DNA of 64,000 nucleotides from Ascarosepion bandense (GCA_037127315.1 JBBBDQ010000191.1:17358501-17422500), one strand, 5' to 3'; counted from the stretch's first letter, positions 32,443 to 43,827 are shown. Notes: generated by a model not told the origin, from the letters alone. Program-made: numbers and translations.

Positions 32443-32645
32443 ATCCGCAGACAGATCTGTTTCGCTGTATCACAGCTCATCAGTACGGTTAGACATCCGA
32501 TTGCCTTTAACTCAGGATTGAAATTGGCGTTAGTCAGCGATTCTACCTCTGAGCTATGGGCACTCTGTAGAAGGAGGCAGACTTTTAGCGTATGCTGTAT
32601 CATACGCCGGTAGCCAGAGTGCTCTAATTCATTACTGAATGAGCA
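32439..32645 (-). mobile_element. tRNA-headed SINE with complete hammerhead ribozyme
   Basis: On the minus strand: a leader shared with 25486-25695 (CAGTAATGAATTAGAGCACT), a tRNA-like head with box A ATAGCTCAGAGGTAGAATCG and weak box B TTCAATCCTG, a body, then the hammerhead at 32445-32488 and a TA run. The head suggests pol III transcription and the ribozyme would trim the transcript close to its 3' end. Only two copies are in this window. Confidence 0.75.
32445..32488 (-). ncRNA. Hammerhead ribozyme, apparently complete
   Basis: Minus strand, 44 nt. Helix I CCGTA pairs with TGCGG (one G-U). Then CTGATGA; helix II GCTG/CAGC around TGATA; GAAA; helix III ACA/TGT around GATC; cleavage triplet GTC, with the expected cut between 32450 and 32449. 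All invariant core positions are present. This is the best ribozyme candidate in the window. Self-cleavage is inferred from structure only. Confidence 0.78.
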
Positions 32646-32745
32646 ATAATGGAAAACTCAAAACATCATCTATAAATTACAATTCATTTCTACGAACTAA
32701 TTTGCTCATCTATTCAGACTACGATTTCATTAATTTCATTTGGTT

Positions 32746-32779
<34 letters not shown>

Positions 32780-32837
32780 GAATAAAGTAAAAAAATATCT
32801 TAGCCAACACGTTTCGTCTTCTAACAGACTTTATCAA
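32746..32837 (-). repeat. GATA run with hammerhead-like motif beside it
   Basis: A GATA tetranucleotide run (32746-32780) lies 32 bp from TTGATAA, hairpin GTCT/AGAC, GAAAC on the minus strand (32812-32837). Related motifs (TTGATAA..GAAAC) are at 39308-39333 and 51261-51287 on the plus strand. The core departs from CTGANGA, so activity is doubtful. Confidence 0.5.
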
Positions 32838-33689
32838 GGCAAATGTAAGCAAATTATTTTGCAGCAAGTATTTGTAAACAAGAAAATAAATCCCGCTAGT
32901 TTTTCAAAATTTTTATATTGAAGAACTAGTAGGCTAAGATAAGTTTATCTTTAGTCTTTATTCATACTTGTAGCTATAAATTTTACACACACACACACAC
33001 ACATATAAATATATATGAGTTGTTTAAAAGACATCTTATTAAAGTTTTAAACTGAATATCCAAATTATTTATCAATTTGAATGCTTAATCATAACATATT
33101 GCTTATATGTAGTTTCTTAAAAACTTCAATATTTCAAATTTCTCGATATCTTCTTGCAGTTTAAATTTCAGAAATATTGAGAAAAAATAAGCATTTGATG
33201 AAACTCAAAAAAAGTCGGTGATATCGTAACATGATTTTAGCCAAGTTGTCGTAATTGACGCTTTCCAATAAGTTTAAACATTTTAATAAAAATGTATTTT
33301 GAGAATGTCAAATGATAATATTTTAATTTATAATATTTAGATTTTCAAACTACACTGTCAAAAATATAATATTAGCTTGCTTCCCTTTGTACATTGCTTA
33401 CATTGCTTTATTATTTTTCTTGCATTGTGTGATCCAAATGCAGTACATGAACTTATTTGAACAACTAAGCAATTTATTTATAAAGCCATCAGCAAAGCAC
33501 TCGTTTTTTAATAATTGTAACAAAATGCAGATTGGAAATCAATAGTAAACAGTATGTTTTTTATTTGATTTTGAAAGCTGAATATGCAAACTATTTATCT
33601 CCATTAAGCAGTAACTGCTAAGTTAGCCAGAATATAAGACACATGCTGGTGGATATAAATTATAAAACCACATTTATTTCAATTACGTC
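32838..33689. other. AT-rich spacer, no gene recognised
   Basis: A short CA run near 32985-33003 and otherwise AT-rich DNA without recognised elements. Confidence 0.5.
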
Positions 33690-34743
33690 ATTATGTAATA
33701 TTTGTATCATACACATATACATACTATTTGGATTATGTAATATTTGTATCATAAACATATACATACTATTTGGATTATGTAATATTTGTATCATACACAT
33801 ATACATACTATTTGGATTATGTAATATTTGTATCATACACATATACATACTATTTGGATTATGTAATATTTGTATCATACACATATACATACTATTTGGA
33901 TTATGTAATATTTGTATCATACACATATACATACTATTTGGATTATGTAATATTTGTATCATACACATATACATACTATTTGGATTATTTTGTAATATTT
34001 GTATCAATACACATATACATACTATTTGGATTATGTAATATTTGTATCATACACATATACATACTATTTGGATTATGTAATATTTGTATCATACACATAT
34101 ACATACTATTTGGATTATGTAATATTTGTATCATACACATATACATACTATTTGGATTATGTAATATTTGTATCATACACATATACATACTATTTGGATT
34201 ATGTAATATTTGTATCATACACATATACATACTATTTGGATTATGTAATATTTGTATCATACACATATACATACTATTTGGATTATGTAATATTTGTATC
34301 ATACACATATACATACTATTTGGATTATGTAATATTTGTATCATAAACATATACATACTATTTGGATTATGTAATATTTGTATCATACACATATACATAC
34401 TATTTGGATTATGTAATATTTGTATCATACACATATACATACTATTTGGATTATGTAATATTTGTATCATACACATATACATACTATTTGGATTATGTAA
34501 TATTTGTATCATACACATATACATACTATTTGGATTATGTAATATTTGTATCATACACATATACATACTATTTGGATTATGTAATATTTGTATCATACAC
34601 ATATACATACTATTTGGATTATGTAATATTTGTATCATACACATATACATACTATTTGGATTATGTAATATTTGTATCATACACATATACATACTATTTG
34701 GATTATGTAATATTTGTATCATACACATATACATACTATTTGG
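33690..34743. repeat. 42-bp minisatellite, exactly 25 copies
   Basis: Unit begins ATTATGTAATATTTGTATCA and ends CATACTATTTGG. The array is 25 x 42 bp plus 4 extra bases: a TTT insertion and one A in the copy near 33980. Copies are almost identical; one variant (ATAAAC for ATACAC) occurs at 33751 and again at 34343, 14 units later. The period is a multiple of three, so frames of 332, 249 and 131 codons appear on both strands; none is a gene. Confidence 0.97.
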
Positions 34744-35478
34744 AATTACATGTTTAATTAATTTCTAGGATTTCTAGAGGATACAGGCACTGAGCTATAT
34801 GTATATGTATATAAACTAATTTCTTAGCAACTAATTTTGCTAGTCACAAGCACCCTGATAAATACAAACCTTATCACTGAGTTATATAAAAGGTAATCGA
34901 AAGGCACTTAAAGTTAACTTTATAGACATGCAACCAAACGATCCTAACATAAAAAAAATTGGATATATACAGAATATTTGGTCAATTTGTTCATTACTGA
35001 TTCCATTTTGATTGTATGCTCCAGTGTCTAATTATCGCAGAGTAAAAACAACCTAAACTGAAACTTGAACCCGCTTTGCCGATTCTGTTTCAGTACCAAT
35101 AAACGTTATGCCATCTAGCATTTTATCCATACAATAATACCTTTATTTTAATTATTATATAACATAATAATGTCTTATAATAATTCAAATGTATTGATTA
35201 TACAAGGAGCTACAGTGTCAAATTCCGCCATATAAGGTTTGAATGAAATTTAGACAAAATTCCAAATTAAAAATCTTTAATTAATACTATATGTAAGGCT
35301 TCTTTTTCTTCTAAGTAATATTTTAGGTATATCTTTAAAGAGTGGCTTTAATTCGGAATTTAATTTTGGTAAAATCTTCTACTTAAAACAAGTCGAATGC
35401 AAATAACGTTATGGCTTAAAGAGAAATATTTACACCTCTTCACATCTGTTATACTTAACTCATGTTATTAATTAATGT
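34744..35478. other. AT-rich spacer, no gene recognised
   Basis: No coding frame or repeat relative seen. Confidence 0.5.
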
Positions 35479-35773
35479 GTGTTGTAATGCATTGGATATA
35501 GACTCGGAACGAGAAATTGTAAGCGGGGTTCGAATTCCAGTTGAATTCGTTGCATTCACTTACGCTCAAATACACTTGGGAAAGGTATTAATTTCTCTCC
35601 AGCTATGGGTTAAATAACAGAACAGATTGGATTCTACAGCCTTGGTCGACAACCAATCTATCATAGAAAGTAATAGCAACATACTGCGGAAAAAGCTTAT
35701 ACCCGGTCAGTCATGTCTCGAAAGAGGTATGATTGCCCAAACGTGTATCACGTATGACAAGTGACTGACTGAC
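35479..35773 (+). mobile_element. tRNA-derived SINE, diverged
   Basis: Head GTGTTGTAATGCATTGGATA, box B GGGTTCGAATTCC, end GTGACTGACTGAC. It is more diverged than the copies at 6150 and 48568. Confidence 0.85.
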
Positions 35774-36072
35774 AATTAATTAAAATACAATGCTTGAACA
35801 AAATTGCTTAATTAATTTATGCATTTGAATATATGACATAATTTAGTAGAGGAAATGATTAACTGAATATATAAATCTCCTTATAATAGTTATAAATATT
35901 GGCAAACTCTTTGCTTTATTATTGCCAACACTTACCCGTCGAACATATTTGTTCAAAGAACAAGTGTTGGTTTTCGGATTTTTAACAGTTATCATTATCA
36001 TCATTATTATCATGACCGGCTGGCCGACCCCTTCTACATGCCTATCTTGAAAACCGGGGAGATATTCATTAA

Positions 36073-36297
36073 CCCTCTAGGGCCATTCGTATCATATTTG
36101 ATACAGTATTTCCCTATAAGGAAACATTTGGTATTTCCCTATAAGGAAACATTTGGTATTCATTGACTGAGCAGTCAGTACTGCTTTCATTTGAAATTTA
36201 TAAAATATTTCTCTTAAAAAAAAATTTTTCAGGAAAATATTTCTTTCAAGGCTTGTTTTCATACTGTATCAAATATGATACGAATGGCCCTAGAGGG
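36073..36297. mobile_element. piggyBac-like MITE flanked by TTAA
   Basis: A 225-bp element with perfect or near-perfect 40-bp terminal inverted repeats beginning CCCTCTAGGGCCATTCGTAT and ending in the complement. TTAA is present on both sides (36069-36072 and 36298-36301). CCCT..AGGG ends and a TTAA target are the piggyBac signature. The interior has no coding capacity but has a 25-bp direct duplication (GGTATTTCCCTATAAGGAAA). Confidence 0.88.
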
Positions 36298-36371
36298 TTA
36301 ATGCTTAGCGAGACTGGGGCAAGTAGACCTGGCGGAGCACATCTCTCTTCACGTTAAAACACAGCCGATGC

Positions 36372-36473
36372 GCTTACGGCCATATCACGTTGAATCACCG
36401 AAGTTAAGCAACGTCGAATCTAGTCAGTACCTAGATGGGCAAACTTTTTGGAATATCAGGTATTGTAAGATTG
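36372..36473 (+). pseudogene. 5S rRNA-derived fragment
   Basis: GCTTACGGCCATATCACGTT resembles the 5' end of 5S rRNA. After a gap of about 20 nt come CCGAAGTTAAGCAACGTCG, TAGTCAGTACCTAGATGGG, GGAATATCAGGT and TATTGTAAG, in the order of 5S rRNA including the internal promoter region. The gap and substitutions make it a pseudogene or the head of a 5S-derived SINE. A tRNA-derived SINE starts about 9 bp later. Confidence 0.75.
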
Positions 36474-36481
36474 GATATGCA

Positions 36482-36635
36482 AGTGGTACAATGGTAGATA
36501 GCTCTGAACTGAAAATTGGAGAGCCACGTCCCAATTCCAGTTGGGTTCGTTATATTCACTTACGCACAAATATCCTTGGAAAAAGTATCAGTCCCGCTTC
36601 TCCTACAGCTATAGGTTAATTAGTAGGATTTGTGT
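36482..36635 (+). mobile_element. tRNA-derived SINE, 5' half only
   Basis: Head AGTGGTACAATGGTAGATAG and body CACTTACGCACAAATATCC to AGGTTAATTAGTAGGA, then it stops. The 3' half with the TGAC tail is missing. Confidence 0.75.
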
Positions 36636-37004
36636 CATTATCTCCAAAACATTCTTAGGATCTAAATATATTATCTAGCTTTAAATATCCTGCCAAAGAT
36701 TGTGAAACCGTAAAAAACAACGCAGGCAATTAATCTAACTCGCCTTCATCATGAACTGGCTGAGAATAGTATTTAAAAAGATAACGGGATGCTTATTAAG
36801 GCTGTTTGTTCAAAAGTAAAGAAAATTGATTGTCCATATCAGATCAGATCAACTAATGGTGGAAATATAAGAATATTTAAGGCAAAATTGGAAATGGCAA
36901 ATGAATCTCGAAACGCTGTTTTATAAATGTTCTAAAAATGTAATATTTTACGTACTAAAACTTTACAATGCAACACAGATGTGTTTAAAAATATTTATAC
37001 AGTC
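36636..37004. other. No gene recognised
   Basis: Unremarkable AT-rich sequence. Confidence 0.4.
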
Positions 37005-37340
37005 TTGTGGGCCCTGAATTATTTTCAACCCCATAACTTCTCTTCCACAGACGAAACGTCGCATGCCTGTTGCTAGCATATAGATATTTTCAAGGAAATA
37101 TTCAGATGAAATATATTCCTTCGTTCCACCAGTTCAGACCTTTACAATTAGAACTCGCCATGCCACGTATACAGAGCTGAATCACCCTTCGTATTCTATT
37201 GGTAAGAAGGAAGTTTCACCCAGATAGCTTCTTCCTGTGAACCGGAAGAGACTCACTAGAGGATGCTTTCTCCATAATTATAATCTTAACTTTAAATGAA
37301 GAGTTAACTATTATCTTTCATAACGTCGTAATATGCACTT
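37005..37340 (+). pseudogene. LINE C-terminal fragment
   Basis: Shifted-frame remnants read FVPPVQTFTIRTRHATYTEL, NHPSYSIGKKEV, RKRLTRGCF and HNYNLNFK with RVNYYLS. This is the same C-terminal order as 5806-6149 and 62236-62580. Stops are present. Confidence 0.65.
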
Positions 37341-38330
37341 ATATCTTCTTCTTATGTCTATACAGCAATCTAATTCAGTAACTCTCTACCGTGAGTGCTT
37401 CTTGCGTGAGCATGAAGCTTTTAAATACATTTGAAGTAATAAAAAAAAAGAGGATTAAATGTAAATCAAATTATTTAAAATATTCTCAGAATTGACGATT
37501 TCAAATGCAGAATTATTTCTTTTCGTTTCAGTGAGTTCATCTGTTTCACGGACAAATATAAAAGCGAATTATGAACTGGGTTCATGTAATAGCAATACCG
37601 GGTGTACGTAGCAGTTAATGTAGCAAATGCCACGGGTCCGGCATTTATATGTTAAATACTTTGAAGCTGACTGGGGAAATCACCATCTTCCATTCAGTCA
37701 ATGTGAAAGTTTGCTTTTCGGAGACGCTTAATCTTTGATTATTCATCATTTCGGATAAAATTGTATCGAGGCTGTTATATCTGGTTAAAATCATTCGCCT
37801 CATATTTAAGCGACGGGAAGGGTGTTTATTATGTTGACAGATGTTGAATATTAACTTGTTTTATAACATTTATCATGATGCTATAAAATATTTTATGATT
37901 ATTTATTTTGAAAAATTTAAAACCTCTTTATAAGACAGTATTTACATTATTGGGACTATTGTCCTCATCTTTGTTGCCATTTGTACGACGATTGTAAGAT
38001 TTTAAAAACACTTCTAATAAAAACAAGATATTCTCTTTATAGAACCCCTCCCCCCGTGAACATAGCTAGAACATTTCGTTTGTGTTCAGAAACTGGAAAA
38101 AAGTCCCACTAAGAATAAAATTACAACCACCAAAACATTCTTCACATCCAATACAGCATTAGGCACAAAACAAAATTTAATAATTCTTGTTACCAAAAAC
38201 ATTAATCTTATTCTTTGAAACAGATTAGTCTTTGAAAAGCGGTTGGGAAAACGATTACTGTGGACTATTACTCCGCACCCCCACCCAAAAAAAAAGAAAA
38301 CTTGTAAAGATACAAGAAATTTTTTTAAAA

Positions 38331-38332
<2 letters not shown>
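37341..38332. other. Mostly unassigned; Penelope-type tail scrap at 37925-38010
   Basis: Complement of 37925-38010 reads CAACAAAGATGAGGACAATA and ATAATGTAAATA, matching the tails at 53270-53330 and 61120-61160. The remainder shows no gene. Confidence 0.45.
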
Positions 38333-38381
<49 letters not shown>

Positions 38382-38420
38382 ATTTATTTAAAAAGATATA
38401 TATATATATACACACACACA
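38333..38420. repeat. (TA)n runs and a short CA run
   Basis: Two TA runs (38333-38373, 38394-38410) duplicated with the flank AAAAAGATATA, then a CA run. Confidence 0.9.
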
Positions 38421-38519
38421 GAAGTCAATTATCGGCTGGTTGGACCAGCATGTGGTAGTTCAAAAAAGTGCTCAATGCATATCAAACACAAATGAACCGA
38501 ATATGCAGAGCTAACGATA

Positions 38520-38612
38520 TGTTAAATAACAGAACACACTGTTTGCCTGATGAGACCTGAGTTGTTGAAACCTGGATAGTAAGTAAGTGGTGTGTGTTCT
38601 GTTTTTAACAGA
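38520..38612 (+). ncRNA. Hammerhead-like ribozyme with long helix I
   Basis: The core at 38547-38570 is CTGATGA, a weak helix II (GACC/TGTT), then GAAAC, followed by CTGGATA. Flanks TTTGC and GTAAG pair as the start of helix I; further out GTTAAATAACAGAACACAC can pair with GTGTGTGTTCTGTTTTTAAC. An extra A before the expected TA cleavage step and a mismatched helix II suggest a mutated copy. A related decayed pair is at 44861-44934. Confidence 0.55.
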
Positions 38613-38872
38613 CGCAAAAATACACCCTCCATATATATATGATCCAACTACTATAGCCTGACTAGGAGTTTCATGCACTATTCATGCACAATTCGAAGGA
38701 CATGACAGTTCAACTATGCAATCGTCAGAGGCTTAGGAACTGATGATTACGTAGCGCAGGAAACTCTGAGTCGTGCTATAGACACAGAATATGTATATTT
38801 ATTAATATACACCTAATAGCTCTGTTATATTATATTGAGCACTGTTTTCCGATTTGAAATGACGTGTCTGCC

Positions 38873-38923
<51 letters not shown>

Positions 38924-39869
38924 TTCAGTTTATTCAAAAAGGTATATACATACATTTATACGTGCCCAAAGTCAAAAGATTAATATATAATACATATCAT
39001 CAATTTTATTGCTAATATCATTTTGTTAGATTGTTATTTCTCAAATTTGATTAACTAGCCTATTAAATCTCTCTTTCTCTATCTCTCTCTCTATATATAT
39101 ATATACATATACCTATATATATTATACGTTTATGTATGTGTGTGCGCGAGCTTGTACTTGTGTGTAAAACCTATTATATAAATAAAATATATCTGCAAAA
39201 TGACAATATGAAATATGAATAAAGATAAAAAATACATTTTTCTTTGCCAACGTGCTTTAAAGCCTAATGGTTTAAATGCAAAAATAAAATAAATCCTTAC
39301 ATTTATCTTGATAAGGTCCATCAGAGGACGAAACTGGTTGGTAAAGAAGAGTTTTTCTTTTGCCTTTATTTATTCATATATAATATACAAGTATTAGAGG
39401 TACAAATTGTCCGACGAGTTAACAGATAAATTTTGGTATCTGAGAAACATTTCCTCCATCATTAAACTGGACGGCACTGAGAAATCGATTATCTTAATTG
39501 CCACTCTTTTGGAGTATCTTTTCTGACATTATAAGAAATTCTTAAACTGATTTCTTTTTCATTCCTTTTATTTTTTTTTTAAAAGTCTGAGATAATTTAG
39601 CAGTTTAAAAACGTCTCATTGATGCTAACACAAAGATTGCTACTGATTTGTGCGATAAACTCTGCTAATCTGGTATTGTGAATTTCAGAAATGTATTTTC
39701 GAAATGAAGGAACATGACTGTGGAATGCTTTGTGAAGTATATTGAATATGTTAAATGCACCTAGGAATCAGCAATTTTATTCATGAATCTTAAAATATAC
39801 ATTTCCTGTTCGAAAAATTAGGGCTTTATTCAAAACAATTAATAGCGACCAGATTATGTCTGGATTAGC
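38613..39869. other. No gene; microsatellites and a hammerhead-like motif
   Basis: A TA run at 38876-38912, CT/TA near 39069-39105, and a TTGATAA..GTCC/GGAC..GAAAC motif at 39308-39333 (plus) about 45 bp before a weak TATA run. Otherwise unassigned. Confidence 0.45.
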
Positions 39870-40013
39870 ATGCGCGCACACACACACACACGTGTACAAA
39901 CACACACATACACACACACATTCGCATACACACTTACACAAGCACATATTTTATACAAACACAAACTCACAAACATACCTACAATAATCATATATATAGT
40001 ACACACACACACG

Positions 40014-40052
<39 letters not shown>
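39870..40052. repeat. CA-rich microsatellite cluster
   Basis: Interrupted CA repeats followed by a TA run. Long frames on both strands here are CA/TA artefacts. Confidence 0.9.
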
Positions 40053-40053
<1 letters not shown>

Positions 40054-40210
40054 AATATACATATGTGTGTATAATGTTTAAAGAAAGACGGTTGAAAATA
40101 TCTGTGACGCGCACACTTCACAAAATATTACTAAATAATAAGTTACTTATATGATATTTACTTTATTTGTTTGTGAACAGTACTCAGAATCAGCCTTTGC
40201 AAATCATTGG

Positions 40211-40214
<4 letters not shown>

Positions 40215-40263
<49 letters not shown>

Positions 40264-40649
40264 TAGCAGTATAGCCCGGCGTTGCTCGGGTGTAATGAAA
40301 GCTTTAAAACTAATCCATGGTCCTGGAGCTCAGACTCTTTGGACGTTGGCACGAAAGACTAAAAAGCAATAGTTGTTTCCAGTTAAAGCGAAACCGTAGA
40401 CTGAAAGAAAAATGAATGGATGTAAGTCAAATTTTAATTTCCTGGTATCGATATCAAATAAGTTTTTTTTGTCGTAAACTGACTTTTGAAGGTTAAATAA
40501 GTCCTCTGAATAAATGGTATTATGGCTGAGACTAAGAACTAAAATTATACCTACTTAGAGCCAAACCCGAAGCAAAAACTAAAATGAAAGGGCTGAAAAA
40601 AATACAGACATACAGGCAGATAAACAGACACACACACAAACATCTTGCC

Positions 40650-40692
<43 letters not shown>

Positions 40693-40986
40693 CAATTTTC
40701 TACACTACTGTAAGAACTGCAACCTTGAAACTTCTGAATATCGTTTCTTATCTCTTTATCTATGAGTGTCTCAAATTTGATTAAAATCGGACCACTCCTT
40801 CTATGACTCGGTTTTTTCGATTATCGATTTTTGATATTTATCGGGGGTACCTCGACACAAAATCTAGCTAAGAAAACTCACAGACGGTTATAGTACAACT
40901 GTGTAAATTTTCAAAAAAATCGGTTCAGCCATTTCGGAGTCTATATGTAACGGACACACACACAGACAACGTTCCATTTATAAATA

Positions 40987-40995
<9 letters not shown>
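40215..40995 (+). repeat. Composite repeat: TA run, module A, TA run, module B
   Basis: TA run 40215-40262, module A 40262-40650 (TAGCAGTATAGCCCGGCGTT to AAACATCTTGCC), TA run 40652-40690, module B 40690-40995 (CAATTTTCTACACTACTG to GTTCCATTTATAAATAAG), then another TA run. Closely related to 24731-25436. The inner TA run here is about 39 bp but is very short in that copy. Confidence 0.85.
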
Positions 40996-41025
<30 letters not shown>

Positions 41026-41499
41026 GCCATTTTGTTGTACGAAAAAGAAAAAGTGAACATTGAGGAAAATAATATATCAGAGATTTCCTTTAAAAATTTC
41101 ATTGTAACTCGATCCCTTGAGCAGTGAAACTGACAATCACCATTCAATGTTGATTTCTTTGCCCTTACTCTTTGTATCTGACTCACACTCTTTCTTCTTA
41201 ATCTTTCTCTCTCTCTCTCTCTCCCCACACACACACACACACACACATACACATATACACAGATAAACATAAAAAGTGGACATTGAGGTTAACACCCAGC
41301 GGCGACATTCAGTTCCATGCTTAAACGTAAACTTCCGGCCATCTGATTGCGTTTATGCACCTGAAGATTGCGCTAAACATGAAACAGACTGTTACCACTT
41401 AATGTTGAGCTTAGTGTCCACTTTTATATTTACATACGGTCTTATCCTGATATTGAGCACTTTAATCCATAAATATAGCATACCTTTAAACTATATTTC

Positions 41500-41552
<53 letters not shown>

Positions 41553-41560
41553 ATTTTATT
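40996..41560. repeat. Two related segments separated by microsatellites
   Basis: CCATTTTGTTGTACGAAAAA with AAGTGAACATTGAGG after the TA run at 40989-41026 recurs as CCATTTTATTGTACAAAAAA with AAGTGAACATAGCGG after the TA run at 41504-41551. CT/CA runs occupy 41205-41250. Between them CCTGAAGATTGCGC..GAAACAGAC is a weak hammerhead-like string. Confidence 0.5.
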
Positions 41561-42404
41561 GTACAAAAAAGACAAGTGAACATAGCGGAAAATAAAATAG
41601 TATACATTTCTTTTAAGATTTTCATCGTCATTGGATGCCAACTCATTATATTATTGATAACGTCAAAAATTCTGTAAGCAACATTGTTGTCGGCTCGTTA
41701 GCAGTTTCAAAATTATCCAGTATTAACTTAGTAGTCGTAGACTAAAAACGCTGACTACTTTTTGGCAAGAAAGGGCATTTGAAAAAGGGATAGATGTATT
41801 TACTGATTTTAGATTCGTCCAGCCGTTGATCAAATATTTAGAGAGAGAGAAGACAAAGGTGGAATGATCACATTACGCTAACCTTCAAAATGATTCCAGC
41901 CTTAAAAATCAGCCTTCGAAATCCTTAAATTTTCCATGATCTCGAATAACGACAATTGATGACATTTGAAAAATGCAACTATCTCGACAACTAAATAACC
42001 CTTAATAATATGTAAAACAATAATGGAGTATGATAATGTAAAAGAAAAAAACATACGAACTGACACAGCACATACAACTTAAGTAAACACAGACACATAT
42101 ATATCATCAATTATTTTGCAGGGTTGTAAAAAATGATGATAGAAAGCAAAACGTATTGCTTATTCATTCTCTTACAACTCCACGCTCGACATTGCAGAAG
42201 TATCCGTGCCTCATTTCAAACGTAGATGTGTGTCTTTACTGTGTCATTTGCATATAACTTCGTATATGGTTTTTGCTATCATCTCCAAAAGTAGATTCTC
42301 ACAAGGCACGCAAACTTCATAGTATCTCTGTCCTAAAAATGAACTCATAAACTGACACCTGTTTTCTGTAAACACTACAACAAATGCCTTACTGCTTCAT
42401 ACTT
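41561..42404. other. No gene recognised
   Basis: AT-rich spacer before the LINE remnant. Confidence 0.4.
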
Positions 42405-43565
42405 TCCAGCTTGTTGGAATCCCGCTTCTATAGTTCCTGTTTTGAATAACTTGGTTGAACTGTCATGTCCTTCGAATTGTCGATTTATTAGTTTGCTAAC
42501 TATTTTGGTAAAGTGCTAGAATTGGTCATGCATCTTACTTCAGATAAACAATATGACTTTCACTTCTCTTGGCCAACCGCTGTTGACCTAAGTGTTAACA
42601 GTATTTATTGAAAGGGATTGTCAAGCTTTAGATAAGATTAGCAAAACTTGGACTGTAAATTCAGGTATCTCGAAGGCATTTGACAGGGTTTGGCATGTTG
42701 GTCTTCTTTACAATTTGAAAGGCTATGGCGTGTCTATCTGATGTTTTGATTTGATCTAGTCTTTCTTAGCATATCGTCTAATGAAAATCGTATAGAAAAC
42801 CTTTCTAGAATCTTTCACATTAATGTGAGCAGCCCTAAGAGCTCTATTCCTGGATCTACCTTGTTTCTTGTCTTCATCAATGATCTTACCGATGCCATCA
42901 GTTCCCAACTCTGTATCTATATGGATGATACAACTATTTACTATTGTCTTAATAGTAAGTCACTTAGGTTTGGTAAAATTGGTAACTGAACTCCAAAATG
43001 AGCTTCAATATATTGTTAAATTAGGCAAGAAATGGCTTGTAAATTTTAACGCCTGCAAAACGAAGCTGCTGTCTTTTACTCATCGTAGAGAATCATTCGT
43101 ACCTTGCATCAGAATGACTCATGTCAACCTCGACGAGAGCAACTCATTCAGACTTTTTTGTCTGTCGTTTTCTACTGACAATTAGTCGAAAGGTTATATT
43201 GAATCAATGGCTAGGAAAGTTTTTCCATTGTGTCATTCCAGACAATTTCCCCGCCAAGATCTATGTTGCACATTTATAAATTTATCATTCGTGCATATAT
43301 TTTTGTCACATCTGGACTAGTGATCGTGTTAGATATCTCGTGATCTCTTGACAAAATCATTTAGTCGTAAGTTCTATGTCAGGAGTTTCTTCTCTCACAC
43401 TTCGCGCTTGTAGAACTCTCTTCTGGTGTTTTACTTTCCAGTTTTCTACGATTTTCAGAAATGTAAATGCACAATCAACTGCCATATTCTGTTGTTCTGA
43501 TTCCTGTTCTTTTACTGCCTTTCTGATTTTCTTTCAGTCTCAGACATACGTTGCATCTCAATAGA
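42405..43565 (+). pseudogene. Degenerate CR1/Jockey-type LINE
   Basis: Frame-shifted pieces parallel the 13.9-kb LINE: WNPASIVPVLNNLVELSCPS, FISLLTIFGKVLELV, ISKAFDRVWHVGLLYNLKGY, GSIPGSTLFLVFINDLTDAI, the active-site box as YMDD at 42918-42929, and KWLVNFNACKTKLLSFTHR. Toward 43370-43480 the NSFFSHTSRLW-like part appears. Many stops and indels show this is older than the 13.9-kb copy. Confidence 0.75.
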
Positions 43566-43590
43566 GAAAATGCTTAAAAAAGCATGCAAT

Positions 43591-43592
43591 TA

Positions 43593-43642
<50 letters not shown>

Positions 43643-43652
43643 CGGTCTGTTC

Positions 43653-43711
<59 letters not shown>

Positions 43712-43721
43712 CGGTCTGTTC

Positions 43722-43756
<35 letters not shown>

Positions 43757-43768
43757 CGGTCTGTTCTA

Positions 43769-43826
<58 letters not shown>

Positions 43827-43827
43827 T
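43591..43827. repeat. (TATC)n array with a recurring interruption, then (TA)n
   Basis: TATC runs are broken three times by the same string TCGGTCTGTTCAT or TCGGTCTGTTCTAT (43642, 43711, 43756), followed by a TA run. The repeated interruption shows blocks, not only single repeats, were duplicated. Confidence 0.92.

Noticed and set aside
33690..34743. CRISPR-like regular array
   Set aside because: The 42-bp units are contiguous with no unique spacers, and the setting is an animal genome.
33770..34768. 332-codon open frame, and 249-codon frame on the other strand
   Set aside because: Both are read-throughs of the 42-bp tandem repeat, whose period is a multiple of three; all frames repeat and there is no start context, domain or splice signal.
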